Positions 35,100 to 46,379 of a stretch of 64,000 nucleotides of DNA are shown here, one piece after another. The translations under genes were made by a program, and so were the position numbers. Positions within the stretch are counted from its first letter, which is position 1; each line of letters starts with the position of its first letter. The stretch is from positions 29,609,204 to 29,673,203 of the forward strand of contig NC_091303.1 in assembly GCF_038502225.1 (NCBI RefSeq). The letters run 5' to 3'. Origin of the DNA: Cherax quadricarinatus. Taxonomy: Eukaryota > Arthropoda > Malacostraca > Decapoda > Parastacidae. The notes under the pieces are model-generated. The model was given only the letters and a program-made list of their open reading frames with translations, was not told the DNA's origin and made no database searches.

Positions 35100-35800
35100 A
35101 GAGCGAGGGCAGGAGTAGTGTGTGGCAAGAATGAGGATAGTGTGGCAAGAGTGAGGATAGTGTGGCAAGACTGAGGATAGTGTGACAAGAGTGAGGATAG
35201 TGTGGCAATAGTGAGGATAGTTTGGCAAGAGTGAGGCTAGTGTGGCAAGAGTGAGGATAGTGTGGCAATGAGTGAGGTGTAGGATGTGGCAATAGTGAGG
35301 ATAGTGTGGCAAGAGTGAGGATAGTGTGGCAAGAATGAGGATAGTGAAGGTGAAGGTAGTGTGGCAATAGTGAGGATAGTGTGGCAAGAGTGAGGATAGT
35401 GTGTGAGGAGAGTGTGGCAAGAGTGAGGGGGAGTGTGGCAAGAGTGAGGGTAGTGGGAAGAGTGAGGGGGAGTGTGGCAAGAGTGAGTGTAGTGTGGCAA
35501 GAGTGAGGGTCGTTTGGCAAGAGTGAGAGTAGTGTGGCAAGAGTGAGGTTAGTGTGGAAAGTGTGAGGATAGTGTGGCAAGAGTGAGGGTAGTGTGGCAA
35601 GAGTGAGGGTCGTTTGGCAAGAGTGAGAGTAGTGTGGCAAGAGTGAGGTTAGTGTGGAAAGTGTGAGGATAGTGTGGCAAGAGTGAGGGTGTGGCAGTGT
35701 GAGGAGAGAGTAGTGTGGCAAGAGTGAGGGTCGTTTGGCAAGAGTGAGAGTAGTGTGGCAAGAGTGAGGTTAGTGTGGAAAGTATGAGGATAGTGTGGCA
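35100..35800. repeat. Irregular zone with a 100-bp higher-order unit inside the satellite
   Basis: Between about 35,100 and 35,480 the 20-bp period is broken by GGCAGGAGTAGTGTGTGG, ATGAGTGAGGTGTAGGATG and GTGAAGGTGAAGGTAG. Then a five-unit block starting GAGTGAGGGTCGTTTGGC occurs at 35,501, 35,601 and about 35,722. This is a local 100-bp higher-order repeat. Confidence 0.8.
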
Positions 35801-38800
35801 AGTGTGAGGATAGTGTGGCAAGAGTGAGGGTAGTGTGGCAAGAGTGAGGATAGTGTAACAAGGGTGAGGATAGTGAGGCAAGAGTGAGAATAGTGTGGCA
35901 AGAGTGAGGATAGTGTGGCAAGAGTGAGGGTAGTGTGGCAAGAGTGAGGATAGTGTGGCATAAGTGAGGGTAGTGTGGGAAGTGTGAGGGTAGTGTGGGA
36001 AGAGTGAGGGTAGTGCAGCAAGTGTGAGGGTAGTTTGGCAAGAGAGAGGATTGTGTGGCAAGATTATGGATAGTGTGGCAAGAGTGAGGATAGTGTAGCA
36101 AGAGTGAGGATAGTGTGGCAAGTGTGAGGGTAGTGTGGCAAGAGTGAGGATAGTGTGGCAAGAGTGAGGATAGTGTGGCAAGAGTGAGGATAGTGTGGCA
36201 AGAGTGAGGGTAGTGTGGCAAGAGTGAGGATAGTGTGGCAAGAGTGAGGGTAGTGTGGCAAGAGTGAGGATAGTGTGGCAAGAGTGAGGATAGTGTGGGA
36301 AGAGTGAGGGTAGTGTGGCAAGGGTGAGAGTAGTTTGGCAATAGTGAGGATAGTGTGGCAAGAGCGAGGATAGTGTGGCAAGAGTGAGGGTAGTGGCAAG
36401 AGTGATGGTAGTGTGGCAAGAGTGAGGATAGTGTGGCAAGAATGAGGAAAGTTTGGCAAGAGTGAGGATAGTGTGGGAAGAGTGAGGATAGAGTGGCAAG
36501 AGTGAGGATAGTGTGGAAAGAGTGAGGGAAGTGTGTCAAGAGTGAGGGTAGTGTTGCAAGAGTGAGGATAGTGTTGCAAAAGTGAGGATAGTGTGGCAAG
36601 AGTGAGGGTAGTGTGCCTAGAGAGAGGGTAGTGTGGCAAGAGTGAGGATAGTGTGGCAAGAGTGAGGATAGTGTGGCAAGAGTGAGGATAGTGTGGTAAG
36701 AGTGAGGATAGTGTGGAAAGAGTGAGGGTAGTGTGGCAAGAGTGAGGGTAGTGTGGAAAGAGTGAGGATAGTGTGGCAAGAGTGAGGATAGTGTTGGAAG
36801 AGTGAGGGTAGAGTGGCAAGAGTCACGGTATTGTGGCAAGAGTGAGGCTAGTGTGGCAAGAGTGAGGGTAGTGTGGCAAGAGTGAGGATAGTGTGGCAAG
36901 TGTGAGGATAGAGTGGCAAGAGTGAGAATAGTGTGGCAAAAGTGAGGATAGTGTGGCAAGAGTGAGGATAGTGTGGCAAGAGTGAGGGTAGTGTGGAAAG
37001 AGTGAAGATGGTGTGGCAAGAGTGAGGGTAGCGTGGGAAGAGTGAAAGTAGTGTGGGAAGAGAGAGGATAGTGTGGCAAGAGTGAGGACAATGTGGCAAG
37101 AGTGAGGATAGTGTGGCAAGAGTGAGGGTATTTTGTCAATAGTGAGGTTAGTGTGGCAAGAGTGAGGATAGTGTGGCAAGAGTGAGGGTAGTGTGGCAAG
37201 AGTTAGGGGTAGTGTGGCAAGAGTGAGGATAGTTTGGCAAGAGTGAGGTTTGTGTGGCAACAGTGAGAACAGTGTGGCAAGAGAGAGGATAGTGTGGCAA
37301 GAGTGAGGAGAGTTTGACAAGTGAGGATATTGTGGCAAGGGTGAGGATAGTGTGTCAAGAGTGAGGGTAGTGTGGCAAGAGTGATGATAGTGTGGCAAGA
37401 GTGAGGATAGTGTGGCAAGACTATGGGTAGTGTGACAAGAGTGAGAATAGTGTGGCAAGAGTGAGGAAAGTGTGGCAAGAGTGAGGGTAGTGTGGAAAGA
37501 GTGAGGATAGTGTGGCAAGGGTGAGAGTAGTTTGGCAATAGTGAGGATAGTGTGGCAAGAGTGAGGATAGTGTGGCAAGAGTGAGGGTAGTGGCAAGAGT
37601 GAGGATAGTGGCATAAGTGAGTGTAGTGTGGGAAGAGTGAGGGTAGTGTGCCAAGAGTGAGGATAGTTAGGCAAGAGTGAGCGTAGCGTGGCAAGAGTGA
37701 GGTTAGTGTCCCAAGAGTCAGGATAGTGTGTCAAGAGTGAGGGTAGTGTGGCAAGAGTGAGGATAGTGAGGGAAGACTGAGGAGTGAGGATAGTGTGGCA
37801 AGTGTGGCAAGAGTGACGGTTGTGTGGCAAGAGTGACGGTTGTGTGGCAAGAGTGAGGATAGTGTGGCAAGAGGGAGGATAGTGTGGCAAGAGTGAGGGT
37901 AGTGTGGCAAGAGTGAGGGTAGTGTGGCAAGAGTGAGGATAGTGTGGCAAGAGTGAGGGTAGTGTGGCAAGAGTGAGGATAGTGTGGCAAGAGTGAGGAC
38001 AGTGTGGCAAGAGTGAGGATTGTGTGGCAAGCGAGAGGATAGTGTGGCAAGAGTGAGGGTAGTGTGGCAAGAGTGAGGATAGTGTGGCAAGAGTGAGGAT
38101 AGTGTGGCAAGAGTGAGGATAGTGTGGCAAGAGTGAGGATAGTGTGTCAAGAGTGAGGGTAGTGTGGCAAGAGTGAGGATATTGTTGCAAGGGTGAGGAT
38201 AGTGTGGCAATTGTGAGGATAGTGTGGCAAGAGTGAGGGTAGTGTGGCAAGAGTGAGGATATTGTGGCAAGGGAGAGGATAGTGTGGCAAGTGTGAGGAT
38301 AGTGTGGCAAGAGTGAGGGTAGTGTGGGAAGAGTGAGGATAGTGTGGCAAGGGTGAGGATAGTGTGGCAAGAATGAGAATAGTGTGGCAAGAGTGAGGAT
38401 AGTGTGCAAAGAGTGAGGGTAGTGTGGCAAGAGTGAGGATAGTGTGGCATAAGTGAGGGTAGTGTGGGAAGAGTGAGGGTAGCGTGGGAAGAGTGAGGGA
38501 AGTGTGGGAAGAGTGAGGGGAGTGTGGGAAGAGTGAGGGTAGTGTGGCAAGAGTGAGGGTAGTGTGGCAAGAGTGAGAATAGTGTGGCAAGAGTGAGGAT
38601 AGTGTGGCAAGTGTGAGGATAGTGTGGCAAGTGTGAGGATAGTGTGGCAAGAGTGAGGGTAGTGTAGCAAGAGTGAGGATAGTTTGGCAAGGGAGCGGAT
38701 GGTGTGGCAACAGTGAGGGGAAAGTGGCAAGAGTGAGGGTATTGTGGCAAGAGTGAGGGTAGTGTGGCAATAGTGAGGATAGTGTAGCAAGTTTGAGGAT

Positions 38801-41460
38801 AGTGTGGCAAGTGTGAGGATAGTGTGGCAAGAGTGAGGGTAGTGTGGGAAGAGTGAGGATAGTGTGGCAAGGGTGAGGATAGTGTGGCAAGAATGAGAAT
38901 AGTGTGGCAAGAGTGAGGATAATGTGCCAAGGGTGAGGGTAGTGTGGCAAGAGTGAGGATAGTGTGGCATAAGTGAGGGTAGTGTGGGAAGAGTGAGGGT
39001 AGCTTGGGAAGAGTGAGGGGAGTGTGGGAAGAGTGAGGGGAGTGTGGCAAGAGTGAGGGTAGTGTGGCAAGATTGAGGGTAGTGTGGCAAGAGTGAGAAT
39101 AGTGTGGCAAGAGTGAGGATAGTGTGGCAAGTGTGTGGATAGTGTGGCAAGTGTCAGGTTAGTGTGGCAAGAGTGAGGGTAGTGTGGCAAGAGTGATGAT
39201 AGTGTGGCAAGGGTGAGGATAGTGAGGCAAGAGAGAGAATAGTGTGGCAAGAGTGAGGATAGTGTGGCAAGAGTGAGGGTAGTGTGGCAAGAGTGAGGAT
39301 AGTGTGGCGTAAGTGAGGGTAGTGTGGGGAGAGTGACGGTAGTGTGGGAAAAGTGAGGGTAGTGCGGCAAGAGTGAGGGTAGTTTGGTATGAGAGAGGAT
39401 TGTGTGGCAAGAGTAAGGGTAGTGTGGCAAGAGTGAGGATAGTGTGGTAAGAGTGAGGGTAGTGTGGCAAGAGTGAGGATAGTGTGGCAAGAGTGAGGAA
39501 AGTGTGGCAAGAGTGAGGCTAGTGTGACAAGAGTGAGAATAGTGTGGCAATAGTGAGGTTAGTGTGGCAAGAGTGAGGATAGTGTGGCAAAAGTGAGGAT
39601 AATGTGGCAATAGTGAGGATAGTGTGGCAAGAGTGAGGATAGTGTGGCAAGAATGAGGATAGAGTGGCAAGAGTGAGGATTGTGTGGCGGGAGTGAGTAT
39701 TGTGTGGCAAGAATGAGCGATGTGTGGCAAGAGTGAGGATAGTGTTGCAAGAGTGAGGATAGTGTGACAAGAGTGAAGATATTGTGGTAAGGGTGAGGAT
39801 AGTGTGTCAAGAGTGAGGGTAGTGTGGCAAGAGTGAGGATAGTGTGGCAAGAGTGAGGATAGTGTGGCAAGTGTGAGGATAGTGTGGCAAGTGTGAGGAT
39901 AGTGTGGCAAGAGTGAGGGTAGTGTGGCAAGAGTGAGGATAGTGTGGGAAGGGTGAGCATAGTGTGGCAAGAGTGAGAGGAGTGTGGCAAGAGTGAGGGT
40001 ATTGTGGCAAGAGTGAGGGAAGTGTGGCAAGAGTGAGGATAGTGTGGCATAAGTGAGGGTAGTGTGGGAAGAGTGAGGGTAGCGTGGGAAGAGTGAGGGT
40101 AGTGTGGGAAGAGTGAGGGGAGTGTGGCAAGAGTGAGTGTAGTGTGGCAAGAGTGAGAGTAGTGTGGCAAGAGTGAGAGTAGTGTGGAAAGAGTGAGGTT
40201 AGTGTGGCAAGTGTGATAATAGTGTGGCAAGTGTGAGGATAGTGTTGCAAGAGTGAGGGTAGTGTGGCAAGAGTGAAGATAGTGTGGCAAGGGTGAGGAT
40301 AGTGAGGTAAGAGTGAGAATAGTGTGACAAGAGTGAGGATAGTGTGGAAAGAGTGAGGGTAGTGTGGCAAGAGTGAGGATAGTGTGGCATAAGTGAGGGT
40401 AGTGTGGGAAGTGTGAGGGTAGTGTGGAAAGAGTGAGGGTAGTGCAACGAGAGTGAGGGTAGTTTGGCAAGAGAGAGGATTGCGTGGCAAGAGTAAGGGT
40501 AGTGTGGCAAGAGTGAGGATAGTGTGGCAAGAGTGAGGATAGTGTGTCCAGAGTGAGGGTAGTGTTGCAAGAGTGGGGATAGTGTGGCAAGAGTGAGGAC
40601 AGTGTAGCAAGAGTGAGGGTAGTGCGGCAAGAGTGAGGGTAGTTTGGCAAGAGAGAGGATTGTGTGGCAAGAGTAAGGGTAGTGTGGCAAGAGTGAGGAT
40701 AGTGTGGCAAGAGTGAGGATAGTGTGTCAAGAGTGAGGGTAGTGTTGCAAGAGTGAGGATAGTGTGGCAAGAGTGAGGATAGTGTGGCAAGAGTGAGGGT
40801 AGTGTGCCTAGAGTGAGGGTAGTGTGGCAAGACTGAGGATAGTGTGGCAAGAGTGAGCATAGTGTGGTAAGAGTGAGGATAGTGTGGGAAGAGTGAAGAT
40901 AGTGTGGCAAGAGTGAGGATAGTGTGGCAAGAGTGAGGGTAGTGTGTCAAGAGTGAGGGTAGTGTTGCAAGAGTGAGGATAGTTTGGCTAAAGTGAGTAT
41001 AGTGTGGCAAGAGTGAGGGTAGTGTGCCTAGCGTGTGGGTAGTGTGGCAAGAGTGAGGATAGTGTGGCAAGAGTGAGGATAGTGTGGCAAGAGTGAGGAT
41101 AGTGTGGCAAGAGTGAGGATAGTGTGGCAAGAGTGAGGGTAGTGTGGCAAGAGTGAGGGTAGTGCTGCAAGAGTGAGGATGCTGTGGCAGGAGTGAGGTT
41201 AGTGTGGCAAGAGTGAGGGTAGTGTGGCAAGAGTGAGGGTAGTGTGGCAAGAGTGAGGATAGTGTGGCAAGAGTGAGGATAGTGTGGGAAGAGTGAGGGT
41301 AGAGTGGCAAGAGTCACGGTATTGTGGCAAGAGTGAGGGTAGTATGGCAAGAGTGAGGGTAGTGTGGCAAGAGTGAGGATAGTGTGGGAAGTGTGAGGGT
41401 AGAGTGGCAACAGTGAGAATAGTGTGGCAAGAGTGAGAATTGTGTGGCAAGAGTGACGGT

Positions 41461-42573
41461 AGTGTGGAAAGAGTGAAGATGGTGTGGCAAGAGTGAGGGT
41501 AGTGTGTGAATAGTGAGGGTACTGTGGGAAGAGAGAGGATAGTGTGGCAAGAGTGGGGACAGTGTTGCAAGAGTGAGGATGGTGTGGCAAGAGTGAGGGT
41601 ATTTTGTCAATAGTGAGGTTAGTGTGGCAAGAGTGAGGATAGTGTGGCAAGAGTGAGGGTAGTGTGGCAAGAGTGAGGTTAGTGTGGCAAGAGTGAGGAT
41701 AGTTTGGCAAGAGTGAGGTTTGTGTGGCAAGAGTGAGAACAGTGTGGCAAGAGAGAGGATAGTGTGGCAAGAGTGAGGATAGTTTGACAAGAGTGAGGAT
41801 ATTGTGGCAAGGGTGAGGATAATGTGTCAAGAGTGAGGGTAGTGTGGAAAGTGTAAGGATAGTGTGGCAAGAGTGTGGATAGTGTGGTAAGAGTGAGGGT
41901 AGTGTGTCAAGAGTGAGGATAGTGTGGCAAGAGAGAGGAAAGTGTGGCAAGAGTGAGGCTAGTGTGACAAGAGTGAGAATAGTGTGGCAATAGTGAGGTT
42001 AGTGTGGCAAGAGTGAGGATAGTGTGGCAAGAGTGAGGATAGTGTGGCAATAGTGAGGATAGTGGCAATAGTGAGGATAGTGTGGCAAGAGTGAGGATAG
42101 TGTGGCAAGAGTGAGGGTAGTGTGACAAGAGTGAGAATAGTGTGGCAATAGTGAGGTTAGTGTGGCAAGAGTGGGGATAGTGTGGAAAGAGTGAGGGTAG
42201 TGTGGCAAGAGTGAGGATAGTGTGGCAAGAGTGAGGACAGTGTGGCAAGAGTGAGGGAAGTGTGGCAAGAGTGAGGGTAGTGTGGCAAGAGTGAGGATAG
42301 TGTGGCAAGAGTTAGGATAGTGTGGCAAGAGTGAGGGTAGTGTGGCAAAAGTGAGGGTAATGTAGCAAGAGTGAGGATAGTGTGGCAAGAGTGAGGGTAA
42401 AGTGGCAAGAGTGAGGATAGTGTGGCAAGAGTGAGGATAGTGTGGCAAGAGTGAGGATTGTGTGGCAAGAGTGAGGATTGTGTGGCAAGAATGAGGGTAG
42501 TGTGGCAAGAGTGAGGATAGTGTGGCAAGAGTGAGGATAGTGTGACAAGAGTGAGGATATTGTTGCAAGGGTG
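41461..42573. repeat. Satellite duplication block C', partner of 30,333-31,445
   Basis: Second copy of block C at an exact 11,128-bp offset over about 1.1 kb. Because the offset is constant, no whole unit has been gained or lost since duplication. This suggests a recent event. Confidence 0.8.
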
Positions 42574-43740
42574 AGGGTAGTGTGGCAAGAGTGAGGGTAG
42601 TGTGGCAATAGTGAGGATAGTGTGGCAAGTGTGAGGGTAGTGTGGCAAGAGTGAGGATAGTGTGGCAATAGTGGGGGTAGTGTGGCAAGAGTGAGGATAG
42701 TGTAGCAAGAGTGAGGGTAGTGTGGCAAGAGTGAGGGTAGTGTGACAAGAGTGAGTGTAGAGTGGCAAGTGTGAGGATAGTGTGTGAAGATTGAGGGTAC
42801 TGTGGCAAGAGTGAGGGTAGTGTGGCAAGAGTGAGGGTAATGTGGCAAGTGTGAGGGTAATGTGGCAAGAGTGAGGGTAGTGTTGCAAGAGTGAGGGTAG
42901 TGTGCCAAGAGTGAGGGTAGTGTGGCAAGAGTGAGGGTAATGTGGCAAGAGTGAGGGTAGTGTGGCAAGAGTGAGGGTAGTGTGGCAAGAGTGAGGGTAA
43001 CGTGGCAAGAGTGAGGGTAGTGTGGCAAGAGTGAGGGTAGTGTGGCAAGAGTGAGGATAGTGCGGCAAGAGTGAGGGTAGTGTGGCAAGAGTGAGGGTAG
43101 TGCGACAAGAGTGAGGGTAGTGTGGCAAGAGTGAGGGTAGTGTGGCAAGAGTGAGGGTAGTGTGGCAAGAGTGAGGGCAGTGTGGCAAGAGTGAAGGTAG
43201 TGTGGCAAGAGTGAGGATAGTGTGGCAAGAGTGAGGGTAGTGTGGCAAGAGTGAGGGTAGTGTGGCAAGAGTGAGGGTAGTGTGGCAAGAGTGAGGGTAG
43301 TGTGACAAGAGTCAGGATTGTATCGGAAGAGTGAGGATAGTGTGGCAAGTGTGAGGGTAGTGTGGCAAGGGTAAGGGTAGTGTGTCAAGAGTGAGGGTAG
43401 TGTGGTAAGAGTGAGGGTAGTGTGGCAAGAGTGAGGGTAGTGTGGCAAGAGTGAGGGTAGTGTGGCAAGAGTGAGGGTAGTGTGACAAGAGTGAGGGTAG
43501 TGTGGCAAGAGTGAGGGTAGTATGACAAGAGTGAGGGTAGTGTGGCAAGAGTGAGGGTAGTGTGGCAAGAGTGAGGGTAGTGTGGCAAGAGTGAGGGTAG
43601 TGTGACAAGAGTGAGGGTAGTGTGGCAAGAGTGAGGGTAGTGTGGCAAGAGTGAGGGTAGTGTGACAAGAGTGAGGGTAGTGTGGCAAGAGTGAGGGTAG
43701 TGTGGTGGTGTAGAGGGAGGGTTCAGGACCACTTGACAGT

Positions 43741-43752
43741 TATATATAAAAG
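43741..43752 (+). promoter_or_regulatory. TATA-box candidate at the right edge of the satellite
   Basis: TATATATAAAAG lies about 30 bp beyond the last satellite unit, in the first non-repetitive DNA. If used, transcription would start near 43,770. It could also be the promoter of an unrecognised LTR element. No clear initiator motif is visible. Confidence 0.4.
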
Positions 43753-43769
43753 CAACAATATTCACGTAC

Positions 43770-43917
43770 AAAGATTCCTTGTGTTTGCGTCCTCGCTCTT
43801 CCTTCTGAGTGTGAGCTCCATCATACCAGCACGAGACGTGTGCTCTTGTGTCTAGGCAGCCGCAGACCTGAGATCAACAACTGTCTTTGAGAACTTCTCG
43901 AAATTAAGTGATTTAAG
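43770..43917 (+). other. Candidate non-coding first exon ending in a splice donor
   Basis: The stretch downstream of the TATA candidate has balanced composition and no ATG. It ends at ATTTAAG followed by GTAAGA (43,918-43,923), a good donor consensus. TATA box, about 150-bp leader and donor together look like a 5' UTR exon. No downstream coding exon is recognisable within the window, so this is only a candidate. Confidence 0.3.
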
Positions 43918-44098
43918 GTAAGAAACCAGTGGATCTAATGTGAACGTATAATATTTAGTAATATCATCGATCTATGTTTCTTGTCCTATATCCACACATA
44001 TTTTCCACTTTAATTTTTGACGTTATTTCTAAAGAAAGGCTCAGAGAGGGGACTTATACGAGAACAATACTAACAATGCTAACAGTTACATAAACGAG

Positions 44099-44100
<2 letters not shown>

Positions 44101-44164
<64 letters not shown>
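44101..44164. repeat. (AT)n microsatellite
   Basis: A pure AT run followed by TTTATTTATT. It directly precedes the foldback repeat at 44,242. Confidence 0.95.
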
Positions 44165-44169
<5 letters not shown>

Positions 44170-44241
44170 TTATTTATTTTTATTTATATACAATAAGAAC
44201 AAAATAAACAGGTGATATCAGAGTATGCAAAAACAACCACC

Positions 44242-44348
44242 GTGAAAGAATAGTAAAATTCGATGCGCTTTCGTGACTTCTCACATTATCAAGTAACTTG
44301 TTAATGTGAGAATTTACGAAAGCACTTGTTATTTTACTATTCTTTCAC
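44242..44348. repeat. Foldback repeat, copy 1 (imperfect 53-bp arms)
   Basis: Left arm 44,242-44,294 and right arm 44,295-44,348 are inverted copies starting and ending with GTGAAAGAATAGTAAAAT. They include GCTTTCGT / ACGAAAGC and CTCACATTATCAAG. The arms have diverged. It belongs to the same family as 52,421-52,531, including the flank ATAAACAGGTGAT...ATGCAA and a nearby AT microsatellite. It may be joined ends of a Penelope-like or foldback element. Confidence 0.75.
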
Positions 44349-44384
44349 CCAGCAGAGTGCCAAGTACCAGAAAATACGGACAGC

Positions 44385-44582
44385 ATTGGTCTTGGGATAC
44401 TGTCCTGGGATACTGTCTTAATCTTGTAATAGTATCTTGGTCCTAAGATACTGTATTGGTAATATGACACTATCCTGGTCCTGGGACACTGTTCTGGTCA
44501 TGAGACACTGTCCTGGGACACTGTCCTGGTCCTGGGACACTGTCCTGGTCTTGGGACATTGTCCTGGGACACTGTCTGGAAC
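44385..44582. repeat. Degenerate minisatellite of CCTGGGACACTGT units
   Basis: Repeated CTGGGACACTGTCCTGGTC units with 14- and 22-bp spacings, diverging towards the left (GGGATACTGTC). A 62-codon plus-strand ORF crosses it and is a repeat by-product. Confidence 0.85.
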
Positions 44583-44754
44583 ATTCTTCCACTTCCATCA
44601 TTTACTTTATTTTACTTTACGTTGAACATCAATTCATTGCCTTAGTGTAGGAGAAAACATCACATTTCCCTGGATGACTGGAACACTTCACAAATAACCT
44701 GGCCTTACCAGAGGAACCTTACTACTACTTCCACGATACTGCTAATACTAGGAG
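44583..44754. other. Unassigned spacer
   Basis: Mixed-sequence DNA in which I recognise no gene, RNA or repeat end. Confidence 0.5.
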
Positions 44755-44930
44755 GTCTGGTCACAGACTGGGCCGCGGGGGCCTTGATCAAGGAAACCCT
44801 CTTCAGGTATACTACTACTACTATGGCAACAACGACGACGACTACTGCTATTATACTACTACTATTACTACGACTACTATTACTACTGCTACAACTGCTG
44901 CTGCTCCTCCTCCTCTTCATCCCTTCCTCC
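44755..44930 (+). repeat. Repeat 3' fragment followed by (TAC)n-like trinucleotide tract
   Basis: CTGGTCACAGACTGGGCCGC followed by GGGGGCC and CTCTTCAGGTA resembles the 3' end of another decapod retroposon family remembered from crayfish sequences. It runs into an impure TAC/GAC/GCT trinucleotide tract up to about 44,930. Overlapping ORFs (79 codons plus, 71 minus) give poly-Thr or poly-Ser and are not credible genes. Confidence 0.55.
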
Positions 44931-46379
44931 CCATCCCCGCTCTGTTTGTTGGCTTTTTATGCCTTTTTCTCGTTTAATTGTAATTTGACAATGATCCCTG
45001 ACGGACCGAAAAGTCATTCCTAGGTTGCTCTCAGCACAGCATTAGTGTGTATCTTCCAGTCATTTTATATTGAAATGTTGCTTTAATCCATATTTTAAGG
45101 GTTAATCTATTCTTGACTGGTGGGGAACAAGTTACGTGCTGCATTATTAACGTTCTGGAAGGCAGCAATAATCAACCAATCTAACCAGAATCAGAAATCA
45201 GTGATTTCTTAAAATCTATACCTCATCAACGTGCATTCCAACAGCCCAGTCATGGTTCCTTTTTTAAGCAATAACTTACACACAAAGGGAGTTCATCACT
45301 ATTTTGTTACCGATAATTAAGTCGCTCACGACACGCAGAGTCGTAGGCGAGTAAAATATCCTGGAAAGATTATATCCAACTCTTTTTCAGGAGAAATGTA
45401 AATGAAACTAAGAACAAATAAAAATAAAGAGGGAAACTAAAGATAAGTGTAAAGTGAATATAAGTAAAAGTCTCTATTATTTACCAAAAAATCTTAAGAG
45501 GTCTTGAAATAGAAAGACAAGGCCAGCAGGCCTGTCTGAGTGAAAAATATTTTACACTTATATGACAAGACAGCAGCATCTCCCTGGGTTGTTGGTGTCT
45601 ACTAAACCACTACCCACCTCATGTAACTCTAGTAGGACTGCAGAACCTGGCCAGAACAGCAGATACTTGAAACATTACAACATGAACATGTCAACATTTT
45701 TTAAGAAATATTTAACTTAGCATTTAAGCCCCGACAACCTTGAGAATTCTCGAGAACAACGTTTAAGAAACAGATAAGTTTTATGTATAGTGTTATACTT
45801 TAAGGAATGTAGCCTAAAGAACGGCAATGAATTTTTTTTACAATAAATACATAGGTAAGTGGGGCAATCGAGGCACTTTTTTTTTGGTGGTCGAAGAAAG
45901 AGGAAGCATAAGTTTTCAGCTGTGGATGCAACGTGCGCAGGCTCCTAGTAATGATAATAATATTTACTGGATAATAAAAATTTGGCTTAAGGGCAAACTG
46001 TTACATCCATGTGATTTCGAAGTCTGGGCCGCTGAGTTACGAATCTCTCATACGGTATCTGAGGCACAATAAATTTCAGTATTTCTCGATAACATTTGAT
46101 TACAAACTTATTTATTTGTATAGTAGTAAAGCGAGATCCACCAAGCTTAAAATAAGTATGTTCTGTAATTCTTGTAGTTTGGGCGAGAATTCACATAACC
46201 TTGCAATAAATAGCATCCTTCATATAGCCAGGGTAACCAATAATAAATGACCGCTATAATTACTATTATTTTACGGTATAAAACATGTGAATCAGTTTGG
46301 AGTAGAATATCGAGTGAACAGGACATTGGTAAGGTCAGGAATGTAGCGGGTGGTTAAGATCGCGTGTGATGTGTCTTGG
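44931..46379. other. Low-copy AT-rich DNA without recognisable features
   Basis: About 1.45 kb with no tandem repeat, no recognisable transposon end and only short ORFs (79-81 codons) without motifs. It may be intronic or intergenic. Confidence 0.5.

Larger units (their letters stand above)
9240..43710. repeat. Giant 20-bp satellite array (about 1,700 units, 34.5 kb)
   Basis: The consensus unit is AGTGTGGCAAGAGTGAGGGT, with GAGGAT a common alternative. Spacing is almost always 20 bp; some 18-bp units (TAGTGGCAAGAG) and a few irregular ones occur. Variants are zoned. From 9.24 to about 12.8 kb units mostly read GGCAGGGGTGAGGGT. From about 12.8 to 42.6 kb they mostly read GGCAAGAGTGAGGAT, with scattered changes. 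The last kilobase is very uniform. Because 20 is not a multiple of 3, each minus-strand frame meets the same 60-nt cycle and translates as LPHYPHSCHTTLTLATLPSL. This produces dozens of overlapping minus ORFs, up to 963 codons (32,709-35,600). They have no initiation context, domains or signs of codon selection, so I treat them as non-coding. The array is a mosaic of internal duplications, listed separately. Confidence 0.97.

Noticed and set aside
32709..35600. A 963-codon minus-strand ORF, and dozens of similar ORFs between 9.2 and 43.7 kb, as genes for a His/Leu/Pro-rich repeat protein.
   Set aside because: All follow from a 20-bp DNA repeat that is read identically in three frames. There is no start context, domain, unique flank or signal peptide, and frames start and stop at random unit variants.
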